Assembly (NCBI GenBank): GCA_902806595.1
Contig: CADCXC010000021.1
Span: forward strand, 124,001 to 188,000
Direction of reading: 5' to 3'
DNA length: 64,000 nt
From: Pyrenopolyporus hunteri
Lineage: Eukaryota > Ascomycota > Sordariomycetes > Xylariales > Hypoxylaceae
Positions 28,552-37,858 of the stretch are shown piece after piece. Each line of letters starts with the position of its first letter. Position 1 is the stretch's first letter. The translations under genes and the position numbers were made by a program. The notes beneath the pieces are model-generated. The model saw nothing but the letters and a program-made list of their open reading frames with translations, did not search any database and was not told where the DNA came from.

Positions 28552-31500
28552 CTAGGATTCCTTTATCGACTTCATGTAGAATGTTTCGTCTACTTCGCAT
28601 CTCCTTCGAAGTATATCCATCTCCGTGATGAGTGATACGACATTTATCCTCTTCTCACAGTCCGGTACGAGCATCTTGTCCCTTATTATCTCAAGGAGTT
28701 GGTAAAGGTATCGGCTACATGTATTATTCTCCTGGAGCTCTATGATCCAGTCTTTCACGCTGTCTTTCAGAAAGGGTAGCTGTTTACCACTATCCTTGTC
28801 AAGACGTATATCGAAGAACGTGTCCGAAAGGAAATTGTGGATATCCTTACTTGCCCTTCGGTCGGGGAAGATAATCTCTACGCTTTCGATGCCCAGTAAA
28901 AGCCAGGTAACGTATTCGAGGAAAACACAGCCAAGATTGAAAATATCGGACGCACGCGAGATCACGCTAGTAGGTAGGTCGAATTCCGGAGCTCTATAGG
29001 TTGCTGTCCAGGAGAGATCTCTCGGGTTCTGGTTCGATCGCGATTCTTGGGTGTGCAACCTTCCCAATCCAAAATCGGACAGTGCTAGTTGCCCCGGATC
29101 GTGGTTCTCGCGGCGAAACCAAAGGAAATTATCTGGCTTGATATCGCCATGTCGTCCGTACAAGCTTTCGGCCTCGGCCGGTTGTGCACGCGCGTCCCTT
29201 TCGCCTCGATTATCGACGATGGACGATAAGGCATCCATATGTTGGTTATGGACGCACTGAAGGGCCAGACAGATCCCATGGAATTGCTGGGACATCCATC
29301 TACAGTGGCGCATGTCCATAACCAGATTATAGTTCGCCCTCCAGAAGTCATTGAGATTCCCTTCTGCCCAGTCGAAGAGAAGATAATAGACAGGAGCCTG
29401 AGGGGGGGGATGCTGTACTTCGAATGTGACCAGAAGTCGAATTAAGTGATTGCTCGCTGTCTTCCCAGACGAAGTATCCATAGCGAATAGAAGAGATGCG
29501 AGCTCCAAGTTGAAATTTGTGCGGTCGTGCGAATGCAATTTCTTCAATGCAAAGAACCCACCAGGATGGCGCATCTGCGGACATCATACTTTAGTTACAC
29601 GCCGGATAGACGGATTGAAGCGTAATTTTTTTTTCTTTTTTTTCGGTTCACTTACTGAGGTATCTGCAAAATTGTAGTGACTATTTTCTATCCGAACGCG
29701 ATACACGTCGCTAAACCCACCGTATTGTGACAGCATATTCGTGGCGCCTTGGTAGTTGTCGCCAGGGAACTCACTCCTTTGTATTTTCCCCCCGTCGTTC
29801 ATGGGGAAGATATCAGAAGCGTCGAGAACGTAATGTGAATGTCTCGTCTCGTCGGACACAAGGTAAGGAGCAAGCACACTGTAGGACCATTGCATGAAAC
29901 GCCTTCTATAGTCGGGGCGACGATACTCATTGATTATTCGATGGCCCCTTTTGTGATATCGGCAATAGAGTGCCGTCTTTTGGCCCCCAGAATTCTCGGC
30001 TACCATTGGAAGACATCGATCACTCATCTCGTCAGCCAGACATTTTGGGAAATCGGTTATCTTCTCGATTCCGATAAGAACAGCTAGTAATCTCAAGCAA
30101 GGGCCCAGTACGTCAGATCCGAAGTATATGTCCGTCGTGAGCTTGTTCTTGTCCGGGTAATCGCTGAAGCAAGGTGTATCCACAAGAGTTCGGATTCTCT
30201 CCGGCGTGAGGATCAGGGGAAGTCGGTCTCTAGGTAAGTACTCCCCGCCCGAGCCCAGAACGCTGCGAACTCTTGCAAAATCGAGCTCTAGTTCGATTGT
30301 CTTAATTAAATCCGTCACGTTGCCTTCTGTCGATTCGTATATTTTGGGTTGAGCGTTGCGCTGGGAAGTATGACCCTTAGCGCGGTGGAAATCTTCCTCG
30401 CCTCGATCGCAGATTTGTCGAATTCTCTTAGAATCATCTAACCCAAGCCTTCTTGCTTGGCGTTTTATTAGCTTATCCGAAGCTTCGTTGTACTCACTCG
30501 GGAAATCCTCTTCTGGTACGGTCAACCCGCTTGGTGGCGCGTCGCCCTGGAAACGTTCATCGCGCAACCATGACTCCAGGGCGGAAGTGTTCTCGACGGG
30601 ATATTCTTGCCTAAGGGTGCTTTCTGTGATTTTTGGGGCGTGGTCTTGGTTATTGACTGGATGTGAGATGGTTGCAAACGACTCCTTCTCCGAGTCGCTA
30701 AAATCTAAAGCTACTGAGTTTCGCCGTCCGTGATGCTGAACTATATGGCTGTTTGAGGAATGATCATGCCTGTTCGAGTTGTCGTCGATCAGTGGTAGAG
30801 CAAGTAGTGCAAACCGTTCGAGATGGAACACAATGTGCTTTTCTATTTCTGAAGCCGTGGAAAGGGCTGAAGGACAGAACGGGCAATCACGGTGAGGTTT
30901 CTGGGAGGGTCCGATAGAAGTAGAGATCAGTTCGGGAGAGAAGTGCTCGGGTTTGGCTTGGGGATGCGCGACTCTCAAATGCTCCACGTAGTCGGGTTCA
31001 GTCTTGAATTCTTCGCCATGTCCTTGGCAATGCCACACTTGCGCGTGCTGACTTTCATGGTTAAACCAATCTCGCCTCGTACCATAAAGTCGATGAGGGT
31101 CTTGACAATTCTCATACGTACAATGGTACGGCTGCAAGTCATGGATAAGGTGTATGCTATGGAACAAGGGTTAATATAGTTTTTGGGTTCATGTGTAGGA
31201 AGAAAAACTTGCCGCCAAGCGTCTCTCTTAAGATAACGTTGAGGACATAATATTTTACAGTATGGACAGGTGAAGTACCGATTATTTATCGATATCTGGG
31301 CCGGCGGGGATGGCCATTCGAGCTTTTCGCCCTTTAGATTCATAACTGTCGATACTCGGCTCTGAGAGGAAACGACCGATTTCATGTCGTCCGTTTTCAT
31401 AAAGTTGGCTGAGAGTCTCGATGCAGAAGTTACCGCCGACGGCGCCGGCGCTGGAGCTGATGCTGCTCTTTCTTCAGCCACGTTAGGGGTTAACCCCTTT

Positions 31501-32366
31501 TGTGGTGAAATAGGAAGTTCGTTGCCGCGAAAGTCCTGGCTAGGCTTTCCGGCGGTTGACGTAGCTGGCCCGTTCTGAGCGGGTGCCGAACTTAGCCGAA
31601 GTGCGTGATCCTGCCAGTATACGAATTGCTGTTTTCGGCGGGCGTTGGCGATACCAACTCTACGGACGAGCCAACAGGTCGTAGTTGCGTACTGGCTAAT
31701 AAGGTCATCTAAACCCACCTCAAGGTCGACGGCCCCACGGGTATTCGCACTCTCAATGAGCTGTTGCCTCTGTGCATATGCTATGACAGCAATCTCGGCC
31801 TCCTCCCGCTCTTTAACGAACCCGACTCGATCCCTGGCTGGGATATGCCGGTAGAGCTGTCCGTTAGGACGCTGTGGGCGATTGCGTGGGTTCCTTATCT
31901 TCGTCGCTAAGCTGTACAATGCGTCTAGCCCTTCCGTCAAGCTATGAAGACGGAACTCAACCTCACGGAAAGAGCTGCGCCTGTCAGAATGGCTATGCTT
32001 GGTAGCGCCATGGGTCATCTCGTCTTTTATTGAGTCTTCATCATCTGTGTCCTCCTCGATCTCGACGTCTTCGAATGGCCGCCTCTCACCCTTACCGATA
32101 GCTAATAGGTTTTCAAGATGCTCTTGAAGTTTCGACAGAATTTTAGCTAGACGATCCTTCACGACAACGGCATCTCGCACACGATAATCTAACGAGGAGT
32201 GCCCCTGTTGATGTAGGCCCAAACTGTGCGCCCATAGCCTAAACCTCTGCTCCTCGTTTACTATGTGGCGGCGCCCCGAGAGTTGACCTGAGTTATCCAG
32301 GCTGAGGAGGCTGTCAAACCCACTAAAGACTCTAGTTCCTATATCATGAAGCTCGACAGACTCCAT
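28552..32366 (-). CDS. C2H2 zinc-finger / protein kinase fusion protein
   Basis: Three exons, 32366-31213, 31156-29656 and 29574-28552, join in frame to 1225 residues. The first ~260 residues are a charged helical region of the kind found in fungal C2H2 proteins. Residues ~365-505 form a Cys/His region with CPYC, CTYENC, WHCQGH and CPFC pairs resembling the AcuF-like C2H2 zinc-finger family. A linker of ~350 residues follows, then a protein kinase domain: glycine loop YGGFSDVYRV (863-872), lysine in FALKKL (896), HGDIKPDN (catalytic Asp 1029, Asn 1034), DFG (1052-1054) and APE (1080-1082). All key catalytic residues are present, with HGD instead of HRD. Intron 1 (31157-31212) appears to be GC-AG; intron 2 (29575-29655) is GTAAGT...CAG and splits the kinase N-lobe. 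A signalling or recognition role is inference. Confidence 0.85.
31157..31212 (-). other. GC-AG intron in the zinc-finger/kinase gene
   Basis: The 56-bp intron starts with GCAAGT, the classical GC-donor consensus, and ends ATAG, with a TATTAAC-like branch site. A GT donor three bases downstream of the GC would leave the wrong phase. The GC donor joins ...RDAW and HLIHDLQPYHC in frame, restoring the conserved zinc-finger sequence. Confidence 0.75.
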
Positions 32367-32856
32367 GCGGATTTATGACGCTTGATTTGCACGACTCTGG
32401 ATTTGCTGACCGGTGTTACGGATTTGATCCTGCTTGACCTAAGCTGTTCCAATTATAAATCGTATGTACGGTGTGCATATAACTCGAGGAACTGACAATG
32501 TAGCCGCCCTGGTGTTTTGATACGCTTACTGTTTACGACGTCAGCTAAAAGAATATAGAGTACCTGTCCATATGAATGATCTAGACAATAAGGCTGGGAA
32601 AGACCATGAGTGCTATCTAAGTAGGTAGTCTCGGGTCGTTAAAAACCTGCAGGTTGTCATCATGTCCCGACCTATCAGACGATTGCCCGCCCAATGTGCA
32701 TGGTAACCTCGCAATGGACTCGCGTCAGGCTGCTCCATGAAGCTAGCAGTAGGGCAGGCAAACCTGCCCTTCATTCTCACTTAAATCAGCATCATAATAA
32801 AGACGACTATTAAACCCTTTCAATGAGCGAAATTGTCTTGCCAATGGTAAGATTCT
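32367..32856. promoter_or_regulatory. 490-bp divergent intergenic region
   Basis: This separates the start of the zinc-finger/kinase gene (-) from the start of the DUF7580-like gene (+), so both promoters must lie here or overlap. An AATAATAAAG stretch precedes the plus-strand gene. No well-defined TATA or operator can be named. Confidence 0.5.
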
Positions 32857-34555
32857 ATGTCGGGCTTCGAGATCGCTGGCGTAATTCTAGGGGCAATTCC
32901 CATCGTCATCACAGCGCTAGAACGTTATAAAGAGGGAAAAGGTGTTGCTGCTTCACTTATCAAATGGGATGGCCAACTCGACATGCTCATAGAAAGGTTG
33001 GAAGACCAAAGGCTCTCTTTCTATTTCGATATACTCGAGCTGCTGCAAGGTGCTAGGGTGGAGGATGTCATGTGCAATGACTACGTGACGGAGGAAGAAT
33101 GTGTCTCGATTTTACGAAAGACGAAGGATAGTCCCGAGATCAAGGAGTATTTTGGGGTGATGTACGACAGATTCTTGAGGATCTTGGAAAGATATGAGAA
33201 ATGTCTGAAGGCCATCGCTGCAAAATTGACACACATCTATCGACCCCCAAATGTGATTATCCCCCGGTACAAAGGGAGTTTTCTAGATGTCGAGGCTGAC
33301 TGACCAGCAGGTAAACGAGGATGACCTGGCTGCTATTTTAGTAGCAAACAAGCCAGCAAAGGGTGCTTTCGCCTTCAAGGAGAGGGTGAGATTCACGATT
33401 GAAAAGGGTAGTTTGAAGGAACTGGTTGAGGAGCTGCGAGAAGATCGGCTCTCACTCAAGGCCGTCATCAAGGGCATGAAGAAGCAGCAGGAATACATCG
33501 CGAGACAGCCGTCGCGTGAGGCGGCAAAACTTGCCGAGATATTCCTGCAAGTCCAGGCGAACGCGACACCACTATTCGCGGCCATGTGTGAAGTCTGCAC
33601 TTGCGACTGCTCGACCAAGCATACAGTTCTAATGCGGCTCGATAGCCGTGTGCCTGGGCAAAAGGAAAGACTAAAGTACAGCCACACCGCATTTAGCCTC
33701 GTTCTTTCGCTGAAGGGCGACTTCCACGAGACGTTGGTGATGGCCTCCCAACGTACTAATGAGCCAGAGATCGAGATGCCAGCCACGCAACAGCAACCCG
33801 CGATCGTTGTCCAGCCTGTATATGAAAACCCCAACGGCGCGCCTAGAGAAAACAGACCAAAAAGAGTGACGGATATCTGTGACCACGCACACAGAGCAGG
33901 ATCGTCGGGTCATATTCTCAGCCTTCAGCTCACTAATAAACGTCTTACTCTACTCGAGGGACCACCTAAGTCCCGTCGAGTCTTCTCTGACTTGAAGACA
34001 CTTGAGAGCTTTCTTCGGGATGGACTTCGGGACGAGGGCACGCGGATGACTCCGAAGCAGCGGACTCTCCTAGCACTAGACATTGCCGCCTCGATCCTTC
34101 AACTTCGGCAGACTTGCTGGTTCGGGCTCCCGTTCAATAGTAGGTGTATAAAGCTCTTGATACCGAAGGCGGGTAAGACGGAGATGGCAGTAGTCGGACC
34201 GTTCGTTGAGCAAGAGATGGAAAAGAACCCGTCGGGGTGGCCAGACGTATTTGTGAGCCCCGATCCTAAGCCAGCCCTAGTAGAACTAGCGATTCTTCTG
34301 CTGGAAATCTGGTACAGCAAGCCGCTAGAAACGTGTACGGAGACGGAAAGCCTTGACTCGGAGGAAGCTAGAATGATGGCGGCGATCCGGTGGTTGCAAA
34401 CTTCAGAGGATCTGCCGCTTTACCATAGCATCGCAATTGAGCAGTGCTTGGCCGTCTGTGCCGGTAGGCTACGCTCCTGGAATAACGGTGAATTCCTTAG
34501 GGAATATTGTGAGAATATCATCAAGCCGCTACGGGAAAGTTGCAAGGCATGGTAG
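32857..34555 (+). CDS. DUF7580-like fungal protein
   Basis: The likely structure is exons 32857-33252 and 33308-34555, giving 547 residues. The two frames must be joined: the first has the typical N-terminus MSGFEIAGVILGAIPIVITA and a helical region, the second continues with FAFKERVRF, LREDRLSLKAVIKG and a C-terminal region. The proposed intron (55 bp) has a weak GTGATT donor, a CTGAC branch site and a CCAG acceptor and keeps phase 0; a GCAG acceptor three bases on is also possible. The C-terminal ~250 residues resemble a kinase C-lobe (ALDIAASILQLR; LVELAILLLEIWYSKPLE) but lack HRD- and DFG-type motifs, so catalysis is unlikely. The family is widespread in Pezizomycotina with unknown function, often beside incompatibility-type genes (family knowledge). 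A frameshift rather than an intron is the alternative. Confidence 0.75.
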
Positions 34556-35167
34556 CCTCCGCTTGTTAGGAAGACGTAACTGCTTATGGACCGATGTACT
34601 ATAGTTGTTCGAGGGTTCGAGAAGCGATGAAGCGATTCGAGTGGGCCGTAGGCTTTGTAGAGAGCGCCGTTGTGGTCTATTAACGGGCCACTATAGACCG
34701 ATATGCTAGAGCTACGGGTAGGGCTAAACACGAAAGGATACCAAGTTCAAATAGATCCATCTTTAAGCACCGAATTGGTATAAAGAGGACTCGAAGATGT
34801 TTGTGGATGTTGTTCCTTTTAAAATTCCAGGGTTCCATAATTTCGGGGCCGGTAGCTGCTTACTTCCTACCTCCCTAGGTACCTAGGTATTGTACAATAC
34901 CTAGGCGCTAGCAAGTGCTAGCTCCAGAAGCAACAGCAGGTACTTCCGGGTAGCTGGCCACTAACAGGTAGGTAGGTACCAGCATATCGCGACGGACCCG
35001 CAAGGAATATTACCTGGACCTGGAACGATTTCCCCAGACACCAACTACCCTCATACCTCATCACATACCTGAACGTAAGGAATAAAACGCTACAGGAGGG
35101 AAAGCCCCCCTTGCTGAAATAAAACAAAACTAGGCTGCTAGAGAGAGAAAGAAAAAAAAAAGCACCC
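34556..35167. other. Intergenic with palindromic CCTAGGTA motifs
   Basis: This contains the 24-bp perfect palindrome at 34882-34905, followed by GCTAGCAAGTGCTAGC. A purine-rich GAGAGAGAAAGAAAAAAAAA leader lies immediately upstream of the next gene's ATG. No coding sequence is recognisable. Confidence 0.6.
34882..34905. repeat. 24-bp perfect palindrome
   Basis: CCTAGGTATTGT is followed directly by its reverse complement. It lies about 265 bases upstream of the DUF4604-like start codon and uses the CCTAGGTA motif that recurs in other intergenic regions of the window. Confidence 0.8.
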
Positions 35168-35785
35168 ATGTCCTCTCAAAACCAGCCGAAAATCACATCC
35201 AAGAACCTCTCCTACTCGAGCGACTTACCCCCCTTCCTAGCCAGGCTACGCGGCCAGCACCAGCAAGAGCGCGATTCCGATGCCCCGGACCCCATCCTAG
35301 CCGCCCAGCGACGAGCCGCGCGCCCGCGATCCGCCAGCGAGGATGCCGAGGACGCTCCGCTCGTCGTCGACGAGGCCGGCAACACCATCGCCTTCCCGTC
35401 TAGCGCGGACGCCGACGGCCCCGTGGCAACGAAGGACGAAGATGCAAATAGCAATAATGGCGAGGATATAGGCGGCAGTAAGGGAAAGGAAGGGGAAACG
35501 GACAAGGAAAAAGAAAAAGAAAAGGTAGCCGGCATCGGGGCGGGCAAGAAGCGTAAAGTCGGTCGGGTGGTCGGTGGTGCTGGCGACGAAGAGGACGAGC
35601 AACCGGCTGAGATTACGGCCAAAGCCAAAGCCAAGGCCAAGGCCAAAAACCTAGGGACGGAAGACGGCTCCTCGACGAAGGACGGAGATAATAAGCACGC
35701 GACCAACGCCAAGTCCAGCGCGAAGCAGAGCAAGAAGAAGGCCAAGAAGATCAAGCTTAGCTTCGGCGACGACGACGGAGATTGA
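35168..35785 (+). CDS. DUF4604-like protein
   Basis: A single exon of 205 residues. The N-terminus contains KNLSYSSDLPPFLARLRG and the C-terminus KKAKKIKLSFGDDDGD; these two conserved ends, separated by a long low-complexity charged middle, match the DUF4604 family of small eukaryotic proteins. The middle includes an EKEKEK run, a GKKRKVGR basic patch that could act as a nuclear localisation signal, and a (KA)n run near residues 150-160. The function is unknown; a nuclear, RNA- or chromatin-related role is only inference. The start is well placed after a purine-rich leader. Confidence 0.8.
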   Translation: MSSQNQPKITSKNLSYSSDLPPFLARLRGQHQQERDSDAPDPILAAQRRAARPRSASEDAEDAPLVVDEAGNTIAFPSSADADGPVATKDEDANSNNGEDIGGSKGKEGETDKEKEKEKVAGIGAGKKRKVGRVVGGAGDEEDEQPAEITAKAKAKAKAKNLGTEDGSSTKDGDNKHATNAKSSAKQSKKKAKKIKLSFGDDDGD

Positions 35786-36739
35786 AATGGGGGTCAGGAC
35801 GTTTTGACGGCACGAAGCGGAATTCCTATACTAGAGGTACCTACCACCACGATATCCGCTGATATCCACTGGCCGAGCCCGAGTTGTTGGCTTCTCAGCA
35901 CGTGCAGTGTTCAGCACGCCTTGCGCTTCTCTAACCCTAAGAATTGCCGGACCATGTAACCACACGACGTCATTCGCCTCCAGTCCAGTCCAATGCCTAT
36001 AAGTGGCAGGCAAGAGGCACCGTACACCGAGAAGATGGCTAAGCGTATCAAGAGATGAGAATAACGCATTCCTTAGGAAGGCATGCGGGATGGCCCGAGA
36101 ACTGGTTCCGGATGAAACCGGGATTGTGTCAGCGCCTGATGGCTTAAGTATTACCATGTACGAATTGTTCGAGGCCGTTGCATTCTTCTAAGGCTAAATA
36201 ACGCTCTCAATGCTAGCCTTTTTGGCCGAAGCTAGACATGTTTCAATATCATTGAACACACCTACCATCCATAACGAGTATTTGATATAGAGCCCACCAA
36301 GTAGGCGGCTGGAAGTCGAGCCAAAACCTAGCATAGGCAACACAATATCGCAATCAATTACAATAATTTCCAAGATGGAATCATATATTCGTGTTGACAA
36401 TGTATGTGACGTATATACAATAGAGATATTAACTCGACCTCAGTCGCCAACCGCCCCTATACCAGCTATTTTCAAGCATGCAATCCTACCTCAGGTTAGG
36501 TAGCCAAGCAATCACCATCAGTACCAATACCCGATATTGGACGAGGTACGCATAGGTAGATCTATTTCTCCAATGAAACCAACGTAGGTTCTCCCTATCA
36601 AACCAGGACGCCTCGTAAATGCAACTTGCTCTTGAATCTTTCAAACGGCCTTGAAGCAGACTGTCTCCATTCTCGATCTCCTCCTCGGTCTCGTCCTTCC
36701 CGCGTTGCGAAAATTCCAAAGTTCCGTAATTCCGGGCAA
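35786..36739. other. Intergenic between convergent genes
   Basis: This 954-base stretch lies between the 3' ends of the DUF4604-like gene (+) and CHS7 (-). Open frames of 62, 108 and 68 codons have no recognisable composition or motifs and are not called. I see no repeat or RNA gene. Confidence 0.5.
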
Positions 36740-37858
36740 CTAATAGCGGGACATTCGGTTCCCAGAAGGCGAGTGATCGTAGGGGCTGGTATGGCCGTAA
36801 GGGTCGTCCGTGTAGATAGTCGTGCGGCGTTCCTCCTCGGGGAGAAGCTCTTTCACTTCCCAATTGTTCATGCGCGTGCCGACGGAGAACTCGAGGTCTT
36901 CCTTTGTGATCGAATCCCAATACTGTGGATTTACGGTTAGAACGACTCTATATTTGGGGGCGGCGAAAAGAACCTACCTTATAAACCATCATGACGGCGA
37001 GCAAATTGCAAATCGTCGCGAAAAATAAGCCATCGATATAATGGCTCGTCGCTTGGCAAATTGTGGAGCTAAGCGCATATAATATGACCTGGCCGATGAT
37101 AAAAAAGAACAGGCCAAAGGCAATGTCTCCCAACGGCCAACGGTCTTCCAGGGTTCGCACCACGAGCAAAATCTGCAGGGCTACGTAGATGACGAGCTGT
37201 ACGCCGTTGAGAAGGTACAGCACCGTAAATAACCCTACGGTGTTCGCCGGGCCCATACCAGCCCACGATTTAAATGTAGCCAGCGATACGAGAAACGAGA
37301 CGGCAAAGGCGGCGAAGGACGAGAGTCGGAGCATCCATATCGATAAGGGTGTGCCGTCCTCGTAGAGTTGGAAGCCGACAAATCCGTTGATCAACAAGCA
37401 GGTGATCATAGCGGATGTGAGGCCTGATTGTATCGCGACGAAGTAAGGGTATGGATCGGAGCCTGGAGGAACAACGCCGGCGTCGATGATAAGGGAGAAG
37501 AACGACAGTAGCATGAAGAAGTAGAAGAAGGCTAGGATTTCTTTGCGGCCTGTGAAGCGTACGTCGGTTAGATTATTTGAATCGCGACAGGAACTACTCA
37601 GCGCGGGGACTGCTTACCAACGGCAGTGAATTTCCCTCGGATGTGTAAGATCATCACCACTGTCATGCCTAGAGCGATAATGTGCATGAAGCTAGATGCG
37701 CCTTGGAAGATGATCGTGTTGGCCAGCTCGATGTTTCGCGCGAAGCAGTCGGTCTCGACGCCAACGCCGCTCGAGATGGAAGTGATGGGACCGACGGAAG
37801 GACACAGCGGCAAGGGTGCCGTGTGGCATATATCCGTGAAGTCCCCGAAGCCGCCCAT
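36740..37858 (-). CDS. CHS7: Chitin synthase export chaperone Chs7
   Basis: Exons 37858-37618, 37549-36978 and 36922-36740 encode 331 residues, close to the family's usual length. Chs7 is a multipass endoplasmic reticulum protein needed for folding and ER exit of chitin synthases. Hallmarks: the N-terminus MGGFGDFTDICHTAPLPLC, then IELANTIIFQGASSFMHIIA, FTAVGRKEIL (created by splicing), DAGVVPPGSDPYPYFVAIQ, INGFVGFQLYEDGT, DRWPLGDIAFG and DGLFFATICNLLAVMMVYK, continued after intron 2 by YWDSITKEDLEFSVGTRMNN. About seven hydrophobic segments are visible. Intron 1 (37550-37617) is GTAAGC...CAG and intron 2 (36923-36977) GTAGGT...CAG. The upstream region on this strand is CT-rich, common in fungal promoters. 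Confidence 0.95.

Noticed and set aside
35831..36157. A 108-codon minus-strand frame between the DUF4604-like gene and CHS7
   Set aside because: No domain, no family resemblance and no splice or promoter context; length is within chance for this composition.
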